Assembly (NCBI GenBank): GCA_945868555.1 | Contig: CAMBMC010000004.1 | Location: forward strand, 1-22,646 | DNA length: 22,646 nt | Source of the DNA: Chitinophaga pinensis | GTDB lineage: Bacteria; Bacteroidota; Bacteroidia; Flavobacteriales_D; Crocinitomicaceae | Direction: 5' to 3' | The notes under the pieces: generated by a model | Database searches by the model: none | Told to the model about the DNA's origin: nothing | What the model saw: the letters and a program-made list of their open reading frames with translations, nothing else | In this document: piece after piece, positions 22,185-22,646 of the stretch | Numbering within the stretch: position 1 is the first letter of the stretch | Layout: the number at the start of each line of letters is the position of its first letter | Made by a program: the position numbers and the translations under genes

Positions 22185-22646
22185 TGCCTATTTTCTACGA
22201 CCCTTCAATTACCGGTAAAGAAACATCCTTTACATTAAATGCCGATGAATCGGCACACGCTTGTCGGGTATTGCGCATGAAGGAAGGGGATGAACTAACC
22301 GTTCTAAATGGGAAGGGGCTCGTGCTGAATGGAAAAATTTCAGATGCTAGTCCCAAAGGATGTGTAATTATCCCCAAAGAAATTGAACAGCACGATGTAT
22401 CACCAGTGCACATTCATATTGCGATTGCACCAACTAAAAATAGTGAGCGCATGGAATGGCTTTTTGAAAAGGCAACCGAGATTGGAATCACAGAAATCAC
22501 CTTGCTTTCGTGCCGCAACAGTGAACGAAAAAACATCAGAGAGGATCGCTTGGAAAAAATACTTGTTTCGGCAATGAAACAATCGCAACGAAGTTATCTA
22601 CCCATTCTCAATCCTATGATTGGATTGAAGGAATTTATCCAAAATC
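22184..22646 (+). CDS. rsmE: 16S rRNA m3U1498 methyltransferase, 5' part
   Basis: 154 residues are visible before the window ends; the C-terminal half of the SPOUT domain with the SAM knot is missing. RsmE methylates N3 of U1498 in 16S rRNA. The N-terminal PUA-like region MPIFYDPSITGKETSFTLNA then DESAHACRVLRMKEGDELTV (24-43) with LNGKGLVLNGKI is typical, followed by the start of the SPOUT domain: HIAIAPTKNSERMEWLFEKA then TEIGITEI, LLSCRNSERKN with the conserved Ser-x-Arg region, and SAMKQSQRSYLP. The ATG overlaps the holA stop by one base. Confidence 0.95.
   Translation, partial: MPIFYDPSITGKETSFTLNADESAHACRVLRMKEGDELTVLNGKGLVLNGKISDASPKGCVIIPKEIEQHDVSPVHIHIAIAPTKNSERMEWLFEKATEIGITEITLLSCRNSERKNIREDRLEKILVSAMKQSQRSYLPILNPMIGLKEFIQN

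Overview
The window looks like chromosomal DNA of a Bacteroidetes bacterium, most likely Flavobacteriales (Fluviicola/Cryomorphaceae-like). The evidence is gene content (TonB-dependent receptor with a carboxypeptidase-like N-terminal domain, DUF5723 and PorV-like outer-membrane barrels, GIN-domain lipoprotein, bacillithiol enzyme BshC), the near absence of Shine-Dalgarno sequences, and repeated TAnnTTTG boxes, the -7 element of Bacteroidetes promoters, in front of genes. I see no insertion sequence, prophage, CRISPR array, tRNA or rRNA. Genes are tightly packed and no gap exceeds about 220 bases.

Layout. 1-353 (-): 5' part of a secreted protein. 421-3048 (-): TonB-dependent receptor. 3084-4670 (-): bshC. 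4741-5193 (+): cyclophilin. 5231-5551 (-): small Cys-rich lipoprotein, sharing a bidirectional terminator with the cyclophilin. 5752-7472 (+): dnaX, read in two frames joined at a run of ten A. 7469-10368 (-): two translationally coupled outer-membrane genes (PorV-like barrel, then a degenerate helix-hairpin-helix protein with a long barrel). 10444-10686 (-): 80-residue hypothetical. 10719-13678 (+): nth, PagL-like lipid A deacylase, GIN-domain lipoprotein, DUF1801 protein. 13679-13900: island of short degenerate repeats. 13901-15848 (-): trhO then lgt. 16053-16691 (+): Nudix CoA pyrophosphatase. 16688-18178 (-): DUF5723 barrel, with a possible small RNA or attenuated leader upstream. 18388-19212 (-): ZIP metal transporter. 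19360-19779 (+): ndk. 19935-22646 (+): pepT, holA, rsmE (cut by the window end).

Most of this is housekeeping: replication clamp loader (dnaX, holA), DNA repair (nth), RNA modification (trhO, rsmE), lipoprotein maturation (lgt), thiol biosynthesis (bshC) and nucleotide/CoA metabolism (ndk, Nudix), mixed with envelope proteins. The most interesting signal is in dnaX: the short (gamma-like) and long (tau-like) products appear to be made from one gene by slippage on A10, two codons before a stop, as in E. coli, though an error in the homopolymer length must be excluded. Other points are start codons lying 3-6 bases after promoter boxes (candidate leaderless mRNAs), an endonuclease III that has lost all four iron-sulfur cysteines, and a coupled gene pair joining a ComEA-like fold to an outer-membrane barrel.
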